DNA of 64,000 nt from Cenococcum geophilum 1.58 (GCA_001692895.1 KV748265.1:62001-126000); one strand, 5' to 3'. Numbered from the stretch's first letter, positions 1 through 11,813 are shown. Notes: generated from the sequence alone by a model not told the origin. Translations and numbers: made by a program.

Positions 1-1440
1 GATCTTAATTAAGTATATACTCCTTTATAAGTATTTACAGGATTAAAGAGAGCAAGGTTATATTCTTTAACACCTTAATATACGCTAATGACTTAATTAT
101 ATAGGCTAAAGTCCTCTTAATATAATTTGGATAATCTACGCTAAATTATCTAAAGTTAATTAAAGAGCTTTTAAAGACAATTAAGCCGAGGGGACACCTG
201 GGTTTATAGCAATAATCCTTAAAAAGGTAGTCTCTCTCCATTCTAATATATACTGCTACTTATTCTCTTCTATTTTAAAGTAGTATCTTAACTTATATAT
301 TATACGGTTAAAATTATATCCTTTTTCTGCTAAATAATTATAATAGAAGGTACTAGCTCGGCCCTTAAGCATAACGGAATAGGCGTTATAGTATTAATTA
401 GACTCTATTCCTACCTTCTAGTAATAGTTATAGAAGATATATAGTTTCGAATTAAGAATATTATATAATTCCCCACTAAACTTCTTTTCCTAATCTAAAT
501 AGAGCTTTGTAAGCTTTATAAGCAATTTTAAACTGCCTCTAATTTAAGATTAAGATAAAGGAGGTAGGGGTTACATTATAGGCTGTAGTAGGGACGTAGG
601 TCTAGTTAGTAGAGTCCAAAGGTTATTAAATTATAAAGTAATAGGATCCTATACCTGCTCTTATTAGGGTATAATATCTAACATTAAGATTATAGGTTAA
701 ATTAGATACAGAGAAGTTAAAGGCGGAGGTAGGTTCGTCTCTAGAGGTATATTACTTAGGTTCCATTATAAGTTAAGCTTCCTTATAGTGCGTAGTTAGT
801 GCTTAATCTCTTATAGAGTCCATTTATGCTCTTCTTTTACGTTAATAACCTACTCCTAAATATTATCTCTAATAGTATCCCCGTCCTTAGGGATAAATAC
901 TCTATTCTCCTAAAGAAAGTTATAGAAGTCCTATATAATATCCTTATTTATAGGGGCCTATATTTCCTTTATCTATCTAATAAAGTCCTCCTTTATATAT
1001 TCCTATAGCGCGGTATTATTATATTTACTGTCCTTATAATATACTATACGGTATAATAAAAATCCATTTAAGTCTTATTTATTAGCGTTTGCAAGGTTAA
1101 TTATAGCTTTATTTTATATCTTTAGGTAGGTTAATACTATAATAGGTATAGAATTGACGGGGTGTTATACGTTAAAGGTAGGTAGGATTTTCGGTTTTGT
1201 AGGATCTTATAGGTTTGCTGTTAAGAGGTAGGTAATTTAAGATGTTATTTAACGCGTTTTAGACGTTAACTTAGGACCCTAGGTTTAGTAATACTTTTAA
1301 CCTAAAGTACTCGACCAAATCTTTATAAACGCGGTTATTCTATATAATAGACGCAACTTAGTATTTCCTAGTACTTAGTAACACTTCTATTACTAGTTTT
1401 CCGTAAGTCTAAGGTAGCATAGTATCGCCGGGATCTATTC
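1..1440 (-). pseudogene. retrotransposon gag remnant of element D
   Basis: Read on the minus strand, stretches separated by TAA/TAG stops resemble the structural Gag of fungal LTR elements. A segment near 200-330 reads like the usual run 'YYNYLAEKGYNF...LRYYFKIEENKQQYI', and a second near 130-230 resembles the following helical part. The frame shifts several times and no zinc knuckle is reached before the window edge. The 60-codon plus-strand open stretch at 826-1008 lies antisense to it and is most likely chance. This is family-level inference from short matches, so confidence is moderate. Confidence 0.45.
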
Positions 1441-1482
1441 CATATAAGCATATATAGCACCCCTACACGAGACTATCTCTTC

Positions 1483-1702
1483 TGTTCGAAAACCTAGCTG
1501 CTCTGTGGTTAACTATATATTTAACCACTAATTAGTATTGGTTACATAGGGTAACTCACTAATAACGACTACTCGAGTAGGGTTACAGTGATATTGGTTA
1601 ATAAAGCTTATTAATTGGAATGAGGAAGGGCAAGGAACGTAAGGCTCCTCGCCACGCTAGTGCCGCGGCGACACGTGATGGCAACTTGCCTCATTCCCGA
1701 CA
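1483..1702 (-). repeat. LTR of element D (putative 5' LTR)
   Basis: A 220-bp segment begins TGTTCGAAAACC and ends ATTCCCGACA on the plus strand, so it has TG...CA termini in both orientations. It is less RIPped than its surroundings, with several CA and TG dinucleotides kept. Near its right end is an imperfect inverted repeat (about 1617-1634 against 1685-1698), with GGAATGAGG facing CCTCATTCC. No second copy is available in the window to prove the boundaries. Confidence 0.5.
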
Positions 1703-1980
1703 ATTAGTCTTTCTTTAATAGTTATCTAAATAAGTCCCGTTTTAAGGTTAATAATACCTTCTCTATAGGCTATTAAGTCTCCTAAAATTATAACTAATAG
1801 ATAAGGTTACTCCTTTTGTCTATAAGGTAATCCTATCCGTTTTATTACTATTAGTAAGATATAGTTCCTTATTACTCTACTATCTATTAATGCTTTAAAT
1901 TACTAATCTTGCCAATTAACTTATAAGTTTAGGTATTGTTTTTAAATTCCTTTAAGGGTTTAAGGCTCTACTACTAGCTC
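1703..1980 (-). pseudogene. gypsy element A, fragment with aspartic protease remnant
   Basis: The minus-strand reading matches the protease region of gypsy copies B, C3 and C4. The active-site segment (about 1870-1900) reads L-I-D-S-R-V-I-R-N, where the family ancestor would have D-S-G-A-T; Gly to Arg and Thr to Ile are RIP-type changes. The last five bases, AGCTC, are the target duplication of the copia insertion, and homology resumes at 8332. Element D interrupts it on the left. Confidence 0.75.
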
Positions 1981-2248
1981 TGTTCGTACTAACTTAATAG
2001 TATAAGTGAGTCGTATCCACGGGCACGAAATACATGTAGTATCGTATGCTTGTTTAGATGGTGACTGTCGATTGTATAAAGCAGACTACGTGGTTTATAT
2101 ACTAATGCACCTCCCCCCTAATTAGTTAGTGCTTCATAAGTGTACCAGACGCGTAAGTGAGTAGTTGGTGCACTAAACGCGTAAACGCGTACCTAGTGTA
2201 CCAAACGTATAAACACGCGTTTGGTACAACAGGTGCTATAATTATACA
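1981..2248 (-). repeat. Copia 3' LTR (left copy)
   Basis: This 268-bp terminal repeat starts TGTTCGTACTAAC and ends ATTATACA. It is a direct repeat of 8059-8326 with scattered C/T and G/A differences. It contains several ACGCGT-type palindromes and a C-run, CACCTCCCCCCTAATTAG. Confidence 0.93.
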
Positions 2249-2349
2249 CTAGCAGTACTTAAAAAATAAAACCACCTGTGTACAGCCTCCGTAATTACTT
2301 TAATAAAACCATAGAATATAAAGGAAAATATATAGGAAATCTCCCCCGA

Positions 2350-2381
2350 GGTGCCGTTTAGGCTGCCTTCTAAACGGTACC
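2350..2381. repeat. Hairpin in copia 3' untranslated region
   Basis: GGTGCCGTTTAG and CTAAACGGTACC form a 12-bp stem with one mismatch around an 8-base loop (GCTGCCTT). It lies about 100 bp inside the copia 3' LTR. The same untranslated stretch contains two related blocks, about 2404-2460 and 2632-2694, each running from TTACGGTCCGTA to GCCTTTTAA. Role unknown; it might belong to 3'-end formation or RNA packaging. Confidence 0.6.
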
Positions 2382-2849
2382 TTAAGCTAGCCGTAAGTCC
2401 TGCTTACGGTCCGTAAAATAAACCGTACAGCCTTTTAATAGGCAGTAGACGAGCCGTAAGTCAGATTTTAAGGGCCGCTAAGGCGCTAGTGCAATGGCAA
2501 TTTTTTATACCTAGTATGGAAAATCGTAATTAGTTAATTTAACTACTATAGCAGAATATAGCAGAATTTAGCAGGTTATATAAGTCCACTAAGTTCTATT
2601 ATAGCTTTCCACCGTTTTTCTACTTAATAGCTTACGGTCCGTAGAATAGGCCGTATAATAAGCCGTACGGCCTTTTAACGGGCCGTAGGCGTACCATAGG
2701 TACTCCGTTAGTCCCGTTCTACCCATTTTATAACTTTTAGGTTAAGCTTATTTGTATTAATTAGGGTTTTAAGGGCTTAATACGGCTTTGCCTTAATTGT
2801 AGCGTCCGCTAGGTTATCTCTACTGCTGATCCATTTAACCTTTATAATC

Positions 2850-4420
2850 TTATGTCGTTTATAGGCCTAACATAAGTATATTAGGTCGACCATAAGCCTC
2901 TTCTCTTATATTATACCTAGTTTAACTAGGCAGCTATAAAGGGACTTTAAATTAGTATATAAAACTAGGGGTAACTACTTTAGTTATAGAATCTTCTAGA
3001 CCGTTAATTTAATTGCGGCTGCTATATTAAATCTATAAGCTAGTATATATAGTTTAGAAGCTAGTACACTACGGGTTACTTATTTGCACTTAATTAAAGA
3101 CTAATGCAGTATATTTATGTCCTAATTACGGTCCGTAAGTACAATTATAAAGCCAATTTATAATAATAGGTCTTTATTATTGGTAAAGGAGGCGTCCGTA
3201 AATGCTAGTAAGCTAAGGAAACTTAGGTCTAGTAGTATGAAAGTAAGTTCCCTTACTATATTATTAATTTACCACTAAATACGCTTATTAAGCTGCTTAA
3301 TATTTTCTTCTTATAGATCTACTGCCTGGGCCGCAAAGGATAAGTTATAGGTAGATTTGGGTTGGCAGACTATAGTAATATAGGCGCCTCTTACACACTA
3401 TACAGCATATTAGTCCTTTATATTTACGGTCTTATAGGTCTCTCTATAGGAACTAGTAAGGTCCGTAGGCTTTACTATAATAAGCTTTAGGTTTTAAGCT
3501 TGGCGTTCCTAGGTTAGCTAAATTAAGTTGCCCTTTTATATAATTAAGCCTCTGTTAAACTTAATTAGAGTCTACTTAGTTAACTACTCTTGCGGCTTTA
3601 CTAGGAACTTAGCTTCTTATAGTTTAGTCTCTTTAGCGTCCGTAAATGTCCGGTCTACTAAGAAGAGGGTATCGTTTATTTAGAGTTTAATAATACTAAG
3701 GCCGTTTAATAGGCTATATAGGAGGCAGGGGTTGTAGGTTAACTATTCCATTTTAAGTTTACTAATGTGGTGCTAGTAGTATATCTTAAACCAATAGTTT
3801 CTGGCTTCTGGTACTTTATAAAGAGGTTTTATAACCTATAAAATTATTCCTAGTTATAGGTTAAGCTTATAGGGTGGTTGTATAAAGATATCCCTACTTA
3901 GGTAGGTATTAGACTGTATATAGGCTTATAAGATATCCCGTAAGTAAAGGGCTATAGATTTAGTTTACTGTAGTCCAGGCATAAGTGCGAGTATAATCCG
4001 TTAACTAACCTATTAAATTATAGGCGATTATATAAGGACTAGGTCCTTTCCCTAGTCGTTATAAGCTTATATAATAAGCCTTAATTTCTTAAAGGCTTTG
4101 TTAGTACTAGGGTGCTTAATCTCGTTAATAAAGCGTAAGTTAAATATACGGACGCCTTATAAAACATCTCTCTCCGTTATAATTGCAAAGATACCCTTTT
4201 TAAGTAGTCCGTTAATCTCTTTACGCCATAAATCCGTAAAAGGGGTTTCCTATACTAAAACTAATATATCTATAGGCGGAGATTACTTTACAGATGTGCC
4301 TGCGGAGGTTAGGTGGTTCTCCATTATAGGATTTTTATAGGGGCGTCCTCGGCTACGCTTTACGGCAGGTTTAGTAGGTTTAGTGGGTTTTTAGGGGACC
4401 TCTGGGGTAGGCAAGGGTGC
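2850..4420 (-). pseudogene. Copia reverse transcriptase and RNase H
   Basis: On the minus strand the RT fingers read like 'FINEIKHPSTNKAFKKLRLII', followed by the Q-A-Y-N-D box of fungal copia RTs (here stop-A-Y-N-D, about 4045-4090). The catalytic box Q-T-D-D-T-L-F-L survives in part near 3650-3685, as codons for N-D-T-L-F-L. RNase H follows on the left with L-Y-T-N-S-K-S-L and K-R-L-M-V-D-L-like segments (about 2885-2985), ending in a D-A-T-x-K-A-K-P motif. It would copy element RNA into DNA in virus-like particles. Stops throughout make it non-functional. Confidence 0.85.
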
Positions 4421-5700
4421 CTCCAGTTTATTTAATTCGGTAGTCGTTTCTAGTTTATCTAGTTCGGCGGTTGCTTTTAGTTCGTTTGGCTTAATGTTAT
4501 AGGTATTTTTAGGCCGAAAGTAGGGTTTTATAGACGTGCTTCTAAAGCTAGTTAGCCCACTAGGAAGCTATACGCAGCACGTCTCGTTTTCTATGGCTAG
4601 TAGATAGTAAGGTCTATTCTAACTACCGCTTTTACGCTATATAAGGACTTTAGAGTTAAGTAGGAGGTTGTGTACTAAGGTTGTATTAGGTCCGTTGCGG
4701 TAGTATAAGGCATTATTAATAGTTTATTTAGCCCGTAATTTAACTATTTTGGCTATTGCCTTCTATATTATAGCTGCTCGTTCTATAATAAATAGGGTAG
4801 GGGAGCCTAGGTTGCTTATCCTTAGGTAGGCTCCGTAAACCAAGAGGGTGGGTACTAGTCCGTTAGGGCTAGCGGTGTTATTAACGGCTTTTACGGCCAT
4901 CTATAAAGCTAGTTCCTTTTAGATATCCTTATACTCGTCTATAATAATCTAATAAGCTCTCTATAAAGCTAGGTAAGCTCGCTTAATAAGCCTAATAGAC
5001 TAATACGCCTTAACTAGAATAGCTTTTGTTAATATAGCCATAGCTATAGCATACTACTGGAATTCCTTACTAATGAAGTTCCTACTAGCGTTATAGGTGA
5101 TATACTTAGGAGGTCTAACGTACGTGTTAATCTAGTAGGTCCGTAAAATATCCTAAGTGTACTTTGCGGATATATTTTGCAACTAACAGGCGGCTTAGTA
5201 GTGGATTACCTCGTTAATTATATATAATACTGGGCTGCCATTAATATACATAATGTTTACGTATACTAAGTGGTTAAAGTTAAGGTCCTTATAAAGGGTA
5301 AACTTAAATCAGCCTAGGGAACGTCCGTATTTCTAGCAAAAGGAGCAGTATTTAGTTAGGTAATTAACTGCCTTCCTGTTAACGTTGTTGTGTTTAGAGC
5401 GTTTAAGGACTCTATATAGCTTTTCGGCTAATAGGTGGCCGAAACGGCGGTATAGATAGTAGATCTCCGTATTAGTAAGGTAGCACGGGTTATAGTTAAA
5501 AGATTCCTAAATATAGGTTTGTAAAGTCTCTCCCTATATAAGAAACGGGTATCTAAATCGTCGTATAATTAGTAGGGTAATATACTTACTTCCTAGGGCA
5601 GTTGCGGGGCCAATTAAGGTGTCCGTAATATTGTTATAGTAAACCTATAACCTATCTATGTTTATAAGGTAAAGTAAGAAAGGGGTGTCTGCTTTTACTA
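4420..5700 (-). pseudogene. Copia integrase region
   Basis: This is the region between protease (right) and RT (left) on the minus strand, where Ty1/copia pol carries integrase. The stretch is heavily mutated; I assign it mainly by position and length (about 1.2 kb) and did not recover a clean D,D(35)E triad by eye. The 80-codon plus-strand open stretch at 4098-4340 lies next to it, antisense to RT. Confidence 0.6.
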
Positions 5701-5779
5701 TATGGAAGTTAACTAGGCTAATTAGGGTCTTAACTGTAACTAATTTAATTAATGCAGTTAAGCTAATACCGAATTAGAC

Positions 5780-5930
5780 GTTTATGGCCCTAGTTTACGT
5801 AATATTAATATCCATATTGTTATTTGCGGTGGTCCTATATACGAGGTATTGTCCATAGCCTACAGTAGACTTCTTAGAGGCGCCTATATCGATTATAACA
5901 CCATAGAATTCCTTGGGGGTATAGTGTTCT
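5780..5930 (-). pseudogene. Copia aspartic protease
   Basis: The minus strand reads Y-G-V-I-I-D-I-G-A-S-K-K-S-T-V-G-Y, a clear copia-type protease active site (ancestor D-T-G-A-S), located about 5860-5900. The enzyme would cleave the Gag-Pol polyprotein. The Thr to Ile change in the active site is a C-to-T change of RIP type. Confidence 0.82.
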
Positions 5931-6199
5931 ATAGTAATATATATAAATAGGTCCTGCTTATAATCTATAATATTTATAATAGGGGTACTTACGGAATAGT
6001 TTTTAGGCGTAACTAAGTGTATAAAGGAACAGTCGGCTAATACGGTCGTAATATTAAAGGCTTAGCTGTCCGTAAAAGGTCTAAAAGTAGTTAGGAATAT
6101 CTCTAGGGTCTCCTATTCCTAGTTGTTTAGGTTAAAGTTAATTATAAGGGCTTCTATTAACTTATTAGGGGGCTCCTCTTCTTCCTCTCTTTTATATTT

Positions 6200-7680
6200 T
6201 AAGATAAACTGGCTAATCTATTTATTAAATCTCTTCTTAGACCTGTTATGTTCTTCCTAGGTATACCTTATAGACTAATATCCTTCCTTACCACATACAA
6301 AGCATTTCTAGCTTATTTATCTATAGGGGTATACTTTTATACGGGAGTTACTGCGGGGGTTACGGGTGGGACTTGGTTAGTATAGGTGCTGCTAGTAGTA
6401 ACGGCGGTCCGTAAAGTGGACGTCTAAGTTTATCTACGGATATTAAATATCTGTGGCGAAGGCTTAAGTGCTACCTAGTAGGTTTAAGACTTTATACGTT
6501 ATAATAGAGGAGCGTAGGTTATTAATAAGGCCAGCTAAGGTGTCTATAGGCTTATAATAGGCGTACTTATAGGGCTCTACTTCCTGGTAAGCCGTAATAA
6601 GTTTATTATATAGGAAGTCGTCTGTTTAAAGCTTAGCGTTAAGGCCGTGCTATAGGTGCCGGAGGTCTTTAATAAGAATTTACAGACACTCTATAGTTGA
6701 TTTTTCGGTGTTCTTATTAATTACGGTCTATAGCTTAGTCGCATTCTATTAGGTAAGGATATTACGCCTATATTCTGGTCCTTTAAAGTAGTTACGGGTA
6801 GCTTTATATAGCTTATTAAAGGGAATACTAAGGGGGTTACTTTTAAGGTTGGTATAGTAGTGGTTAAGTACTAGGCCGCGCAGCATAGTAGAGTAGGCTT
6901 AGCTGAACTCTTATTTAGAAATATTAGCCTTCTGGCAGAGGTCCGTAAAGATAGTTAGTTTAAAGTTAAAATTATCATTTTTACCGCTGTACTTAGATTC
7001 GTTGGTATAGAGCTTAGCTAGGTTAGCTAGCTCCTTACCATAAGTCTTTACTTAGGTAAGTTATGGATCTATAACTTATAGATCTATAGCTTGCGGATAT
7101 ATAGCTTACGGATCTATGACTTAAATAGCGGGGGTAATTTAGTCCGTATTTTAGTTTATAGGGGTGTTATAATCCGTAACTTAAGAGTAGGGTATATTTT
7201 AGCCAATAAGGTTAAGTCTAAAGCCGCTTAGGTTTATAGGACGAATTTAGTTAAGTAGGTTAGGTATAAGGCTAGCGATTATATTAAGTTTAGAAGAAGT
7301 AAAGAGTTCCTTAGTTTCTTAGAACTGGTTTAGGATTTCCTCTTTAGTCTATTCCGTTTAGTCCTTTTTATATATTATGTTGTACAAGGACTATATAATA
7401 GTAACTTATTTATTCCTTTTAACCTATACACCTTGGTTATATAAAAGGGTTTATAGTTTACGGATAGTAATAGGGTTATAGGCCTTAAGAATAGCTTCCA
7501 TAAAGTCCGCAAAGTCTTTCTAGTATTACTCCTATAGGTCGTCATTTATAAGCTTAAAGTATTTGTATTTAAGGATTTTAAAACTAATATAGTTATTAAC
7601 GTCGTTTATAGACGTAACGTTAACTCCTTATCTCTACTTCTTTTAACCTTTACTGACTTGCTTGCTAATATCTGCTATAC
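6200..7680 (-). pseudogene. Copia gag with CCHC zinc knuckle
   Basis: The minus strand near 6255-6304 reads K-C-F-V-C-G-K-E-G-Y-x-S-I-R-Y-T-x-E-E-H, a CCHC knuckle of fungal copia Gag in which the His is now Tyr (CAT to TAT). Upstream (7061-7120) are four 15-bp tandem units, hence in-frame pentapeptide repeats. The N-terminal part is too mutated to place a start; the coding region probably begins near 7650. Confidence 0.72.
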
Positions 7681-8058
7681 TATAGTGTAGTATAGTGCAT
7701 AGCAGGTGGTAGCAGCTTATAACAGGTGGGGGAGGTCTTATAATAGTCCGTAAAATCGATTAATAGGTCCGTAATGGTTTATAGGAGGGTAAGGGGTTTC
7801 CGCAAAAGGTCTAAAGAGGTTTAAGGTTTAAGGGGGTTAAGAATAGGGGTTCCGTATAGGTCTGTATTCGCATTTATAACTTCCGGTAAACCGTACTAAG
7901 ACTTAAATAAGTATATAGAGTTAGAGATAAGTCTATAATCCCTAACTTCTAACCTTTTAGTAGGTTGTACTAGGAGTCTAAACAGGTGGTCGCTGTCGTG
8001 TATATTGCTTGGGGGGAGGTATTAAGTAATTGCTAATCTGTGCGCGCTTGCTAATTAG

Positions 8059-8326
8059 TGTTTGTACTAACTTAATAGCATAAGTAAGTCGTATCCATGG
8101 GCACGAAATACATGTAGTATTATATGCTTGTTTGGATAGTAACTGTTAATTGTATAAAGCAGACTACGTGGTCTATATACTGATGCACCTCCCCCCTAAT
8201 TAGTTAGTGCTTTATAAGTGCACCAGACGCGTAAGCGAGTGGTTGGTGCACTAAACGCGTAAACGCGTACCTGGTGTACCGAACGCGTAAGCACGCGTTT
8301 GGTACAATAGGTGCTGTAATTATATA
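8059..8326 (-). repeat. Copia 5' LTR (right copy)
   Basis: This 268-bp repeat of 1981-2248 is followed by target-site AGCTC (8327-8331). The terminal TACA has become TATA here. As the 5' LTR of a minus-strand element it would carry the promoter. No convincing tRNA primer site was identified next to it. Confidence 0.93.
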
Positions 8327-8331
8327 AGCTC

Positions 8332-10577
8332 CCTTTAGTTTTATAGGCCTTGCCTTTTCCTAACTATTAGCTGCTAAATCCTATTATACTTAGCTTATTT
8401 TTTTATAGCTAATACCTAGCCCGTTTCTTGTCCTTAATATACTATAAATATATATTCTCTAGGCCTTCCCACTCCTGTTATCTGTTTAAGCATTTTCTAT
8501 AAGGAATCTTCCTAGTTAAAGTATTAAGTTATTTAACTCCTAAACTTCTACTAGATGCCAGCCGTGTATATACTTAGTATTTCTATACTATTGCTCTCCT
8601 AGCGCCTAATATATTCTTATAGGGTACTTATAATTCTTTTCTTTTAGATTCCTATATATGTCGTATATATTATCTATATATATAATCTATACCAATATAT
8701 AATATACTAAATGCCTTAGGTTAACTCTTAGCTTGTTTTTATCCTTAGGTTTAAACTTCTGTCTATTTAACCTAAACATTAGTTTTTTATTTATATGTAC
8801 TAAAATCTATTTTTTATATCTCTAGTCCTCTAATTATTCTTCTAAGTTTCTTAACGTTATAATTAATGCCCCTTTGATATAATTTATACGTTTTTCGGTA
8901 ATTGCTTAGTCTTAAATAACTCTTTAGTTTAGCTATAAGTAAAAGTCTTCCTAGTTATTATTATTCCGCTACTCGTACTACTTTTAGTAGAATTCTATAA
9001 GCGTATACGGCCCATCTATAAAGAAGTATCTTATTATTGCTACATTATAACAGGCTTTTATATACCGTTTTTTAAATCTAGTTAGAATTCCTAAATCCTC
9101 TCCTTATTCTAGTTCTTTGAGCCATTTTACTTATGGCGTGCCTACTCTAGGCCTATTAGTAATTTTTTATATAAGTATTCTGTCCCTTAGTCTACCTAGT
9201 ATCTTAAATCCCTAGTAACCTCTTTACTCTTACTACATTTTAATTTAATTTTTAAATCTTTTTTAGTTTTTTCCTAGTTCGCATCTAGCTATTAGATTTA
9301 TTAAATCCTCAAATTTTATTATTTTAGTATTAGTTGCTCGACTCTAAGGCTAAATACTTTATTTACCTAGTATTAGAGTTCCTTTCTATATTATAGGAGC
9401 TTAGTCTTCCCGGGTTTCCGCCTTAATCTATCCTTATAAATAGCTAGCTTATACTCTTATCCGTTCCTTAAAATCTTAAGTCCTATCTTTTATCTTTAAG
9501 AATTTTAAGCTTATGGCCTTTTGCCTTTATTAAGTGCTAAAGTGGCTTACTATCCTACTTCTCTTACGTCTTGCGAAGTAATAAATATTATATCTAGCAG
9601 AGTCTTAGCTCCCGCTATTAATCACTCTATAGTATATTTTCTCTACCTCTATTATTGCGTCCTTAAGGTCTATATACTCCTAATAAGCTGCCTTTATTTC
9701 TTTGTCATTGCTACTAATAGTCCGATTATCTTAATCCTTAAATTCTATTACTTAGTAGAGCTATTACGCGAGAACTTTCTCTGCTAACTATTAGCTAAAT
9801 ATACCGTCTTTATCCTAATCTAGTTTATAGAGTTAATCTTTATCTTTATCTAACTCTCTTATACCCTAGAGTCCTCTTAACTCGGGCTCTTATAGCTAAT
9901 AGCTTACGCTATACTTAGCGCCTTTATAAACTTAATATGCGTTATTATAACAAAACGCGAAACTTTTAATTAGATATTCTTTTATTCCTTATAGTATATT
10001 ATTATCCCTTTATACGTATATTTATTATCTACTAGTCTAGTTCCCTTTACTATATAGTTATACTAACCGCTTTTATAGTCTCTGGTAAAATAATCCTATT
10101 TCCCATAGTTTATATACTACTTTTCTTACTATAGAGTCCGCCTAAACGTCTTCTACTACTAAGATCCCTAGTTTGGCCTCTACTCCTTAGGTCTTTAATT
10201 ACTTAATCCTTACTCCCTAGGTTTCTATAGTTGCTTATCTTATTTTTTAGTTTCCTTAGTACTACTTAGGTCTATTAGCTTTACGCTATACTATAGCTTA
10301 AATACTTACTGCTATGTCTTTCTTATATATATTAGTCCCTATTATATTCTACTAAATTTATCGCTTTAGTACAGCTAGTTATCCACCTTAATAGCTTATT
10401 TAATTAGCTCTCTTATATTACTTAAGTTGTCCATTAGTATTATAATTGCTTAAACTTTAGCCTTTAGTCCCCTTCTATACTAAGCTATTAACGCCCCTTA
10501 GTTTCACTTAGTTTATACTACTAGTATCTAAAACTACATTATATAGTCTATTACCGATCCCCTTTATATAAGTTAAT
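8332..10577 (-). pseudogene. gypsy element A, gag and gag-protease linker fragment
   Basis: This is continuous with 1703-1980 once the copia element is removed. It is homologous over its length to the same region of copies B (about 22598-24900), C3 and C4, but more diverged, so A is a related subfamily. It contains the gag C-terminal half on the minus strand with dense stops. The right end, TTAAT (10573-10577), is the target duplication of element B; gag continues at 39252. The 88-codon plus-strand open stretch at 9521-9787 is antisense to it. Confidence 0.72.
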
Positions 10578-10980
10578 TATAATAAAGCCTTATAGCAGGA
10601 ACTACAGTAGACTTATTAATAGGCTGGGTATATAGGTAAATAAGAAGTTAATAACGATAATATAACTAGTAGAGTGGTTGCCTAACAGATTAACTTTAAT
10701 TATATTCTAAGATTTACTATAAAGAAGAGAAACTATCTATAGAGACTATGTGTCCTTAAATATATAACTCCTCCCTATAGTAAAGGTTTAGTACGTTAGT
10801 ACGTTAGTACATTAGTATGTCGCGTTTCTACGTTCCGAACTTATAACGTAACTAGCCACGTAACTCAGCTACCCTTTATCCTATAGCTTAATCGGTTCTA
10901 GCGCCTCCTATACTATCTTAACTAACCTATACGTATCTCTCCTTAGTAGTGCTACTACTGTTAATATAAGGTCTATAATA
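10578..10980 (-). repeat. LTR of gypsy B (left, 3' LTR)
   Basis: This 403-bp LTR in inverse orientation begins TATAATAAAGCC (ancestral TGTAACAAAGCC). It is homologous to the C3/C4 LTRs but differs in its 5' half, with a short array of TACGTTAG-like units (10794-10820) that the 420-bp C3/C4 LTRs lack. The polypurine tract of the minus strand is the C-rich run just right of it (10981-10994). Confidence 0.9.
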
Positions 10981-11813
10981 CTATCCCCCTCCTCTTTATC
11001 TTCGTCCTTAAAGATTTCTCCTATCTCTAAGTTATCTATTAGAGGTATAGTATTCTTATTTTTAATTTAATAACCTTTATTATTCCTAATACCTCCTATT
11101 AAATCCTCTATGTTTAATTATTATAATTAGCTAGTAATATTTATCCTTTTACTTAGTAAAGTTATGCTGTCCTATTCTTGTTATATGGAGAAGAAGTTAG
11201 TATATATTATAATTACGGCTCTATTTAATTGCTAACCTTCTTTATATACTAAGTATACGTAAGCGAATATGCGATTATTTTATAATATTTAATCTATCTC
11301 TAACGCTAAGTATACACGTCTTATTATGCCTTATAACTGTCTAGTTCCTTATTTAATTTACTTTAGGATCTTATATATTAGTAGCGGCTAAAAAACTAAA
11401 GAGTAAGCTAGCCAAGGTCCTTACTAAAGTTTAACGTTGTTTTAATAAGGCGTCTCGGGCCCTAAAGGCTTAACTAGATATTTATACTCGTCTAAGCCAT
11501 CTAGTAAAGGTTTGTAAAAGGTGCGCTTAAAGGAGTTATATTTAGTAGAGTAAGGTCTATTTAAACTTAAGGCTAAAAAGGCTAAAAAGGATTATAATTA
11601 AGAAGAGGCGGAAATAGTTTATATACTAGTAGTAGATCCCTTAGATAATCTAGCTCGTTTATTACCTTTAAATAATCCCTTTATCTTTAACTCCTTTTTA
11701 ATATTACTTAACCCGTTCTTTTCTAATACTCTTATACCTTTCCTATAGCGTTCTTTAAATTCTATAGTGGCTCCTAAGTAGTCTTATTATAGCCTATCCA
11801 CTTAACCTTATAC
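10981..11813 (-). pseudogene. gypsy B: 3' region and end of chromodomain
   Basis: This is B's internal sequence between the 3' LTR and the point where the LINE entered. The minus-strand end of the chromodomain lies near 11770-11813; the matching remainder continues at 19416. Most of the stretch is the non-pol 3' region shared with C3 (37140-37800) and C4 (61830-62516) and holds the conserved antisense frame described separately. Confidence 0.75.
11340..11620 (+). pseudogene. Conserved antisense ORF of gypsy family, copy in B
   Basis: This is a plus-strand reading, antisense to element B. A continuous run of codons, interrupted only by TAA/TAG stops, encodes a Lys/Leu-rich helical protein containing A-A-K-K-L-K-S-K-L, a middle R-A-L-K-A-x-L segment, then a basic stretch ending K-R-L-K-R-I. 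The same protein is read antisense in C3 and C4 at the same place between chromodomain and 3' LTR. Similar helical 'hypothetical proteins' are common in fungal genomes, from memory. Function unknown; coiled-coil or nucleic-acid binding is possible from the composition. Confidence 0.55.

Larger units (their letters stand above)
1..1702 (-). mobile_element. LTR retrotransposon D, 5' end only (runs off the window)
   Basis: This is the right-hand (5') end of a minus-strand LTR element whose remainder lies beyond position 1. The right edge is a putative LTR with TG...CA ends; sequence homologous to the gypsy protease region resumes immediately after it, at about 1703. The minus strand leftward of the LTR reads as a RIP-damaged retrotransposon gag. 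The target duplication cannot be confirmed because the other LTR is outside the window; ATTAG at 1703-1707 is the expected 5-bp site. It is inserted in gypsy element A. Superfamily (gypsy or copia) is not decided because no pol is visible. Confidence 0.6.
1981..8326 (-). mobile_element. Complete Ty1/copia retrotransposon, RIP-mutated
   Basis: A full-length 6.35-kb element has 268-bp LTRs at both ends and a perfect 5-bp target duplication AGCTC (1976-1980 and 8327-8331). Coding sense is the minus strand, so the 5' LTR is on the right. The order on the minus strand is gag with a CCHC zinc knuckle, aspartic protease, integrase, reverse transcriptase and RNase H, with protease and integrase upstream of RT as is diagnostic for Ty1/copia. 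All frames carry many TAA/TAG stops. It is inserted into gypsy element A between gag and protease. Confidence 0.92.

Noticed and set aside
826-1008. 60-codon plus-strand open stretch resembling a copia RT (Y-V-N-N-L-L-L)
   Set aside because: The minus strand fits Gag better around it and the upstream RT motifs are missing, so the resemblance is likely chance.
4098-4340. 80-codon plus-strand open stretch
   Set aside because: It lies antisense to the clearly recognised copia RT fingers.
9521-9787. 88-codon plus-strand open stretch
   Set aside because: It is antisense to gypsy A gag, hydrophobic by AT-richness, with no homologous open frame in B, C3 or C4 noticed.
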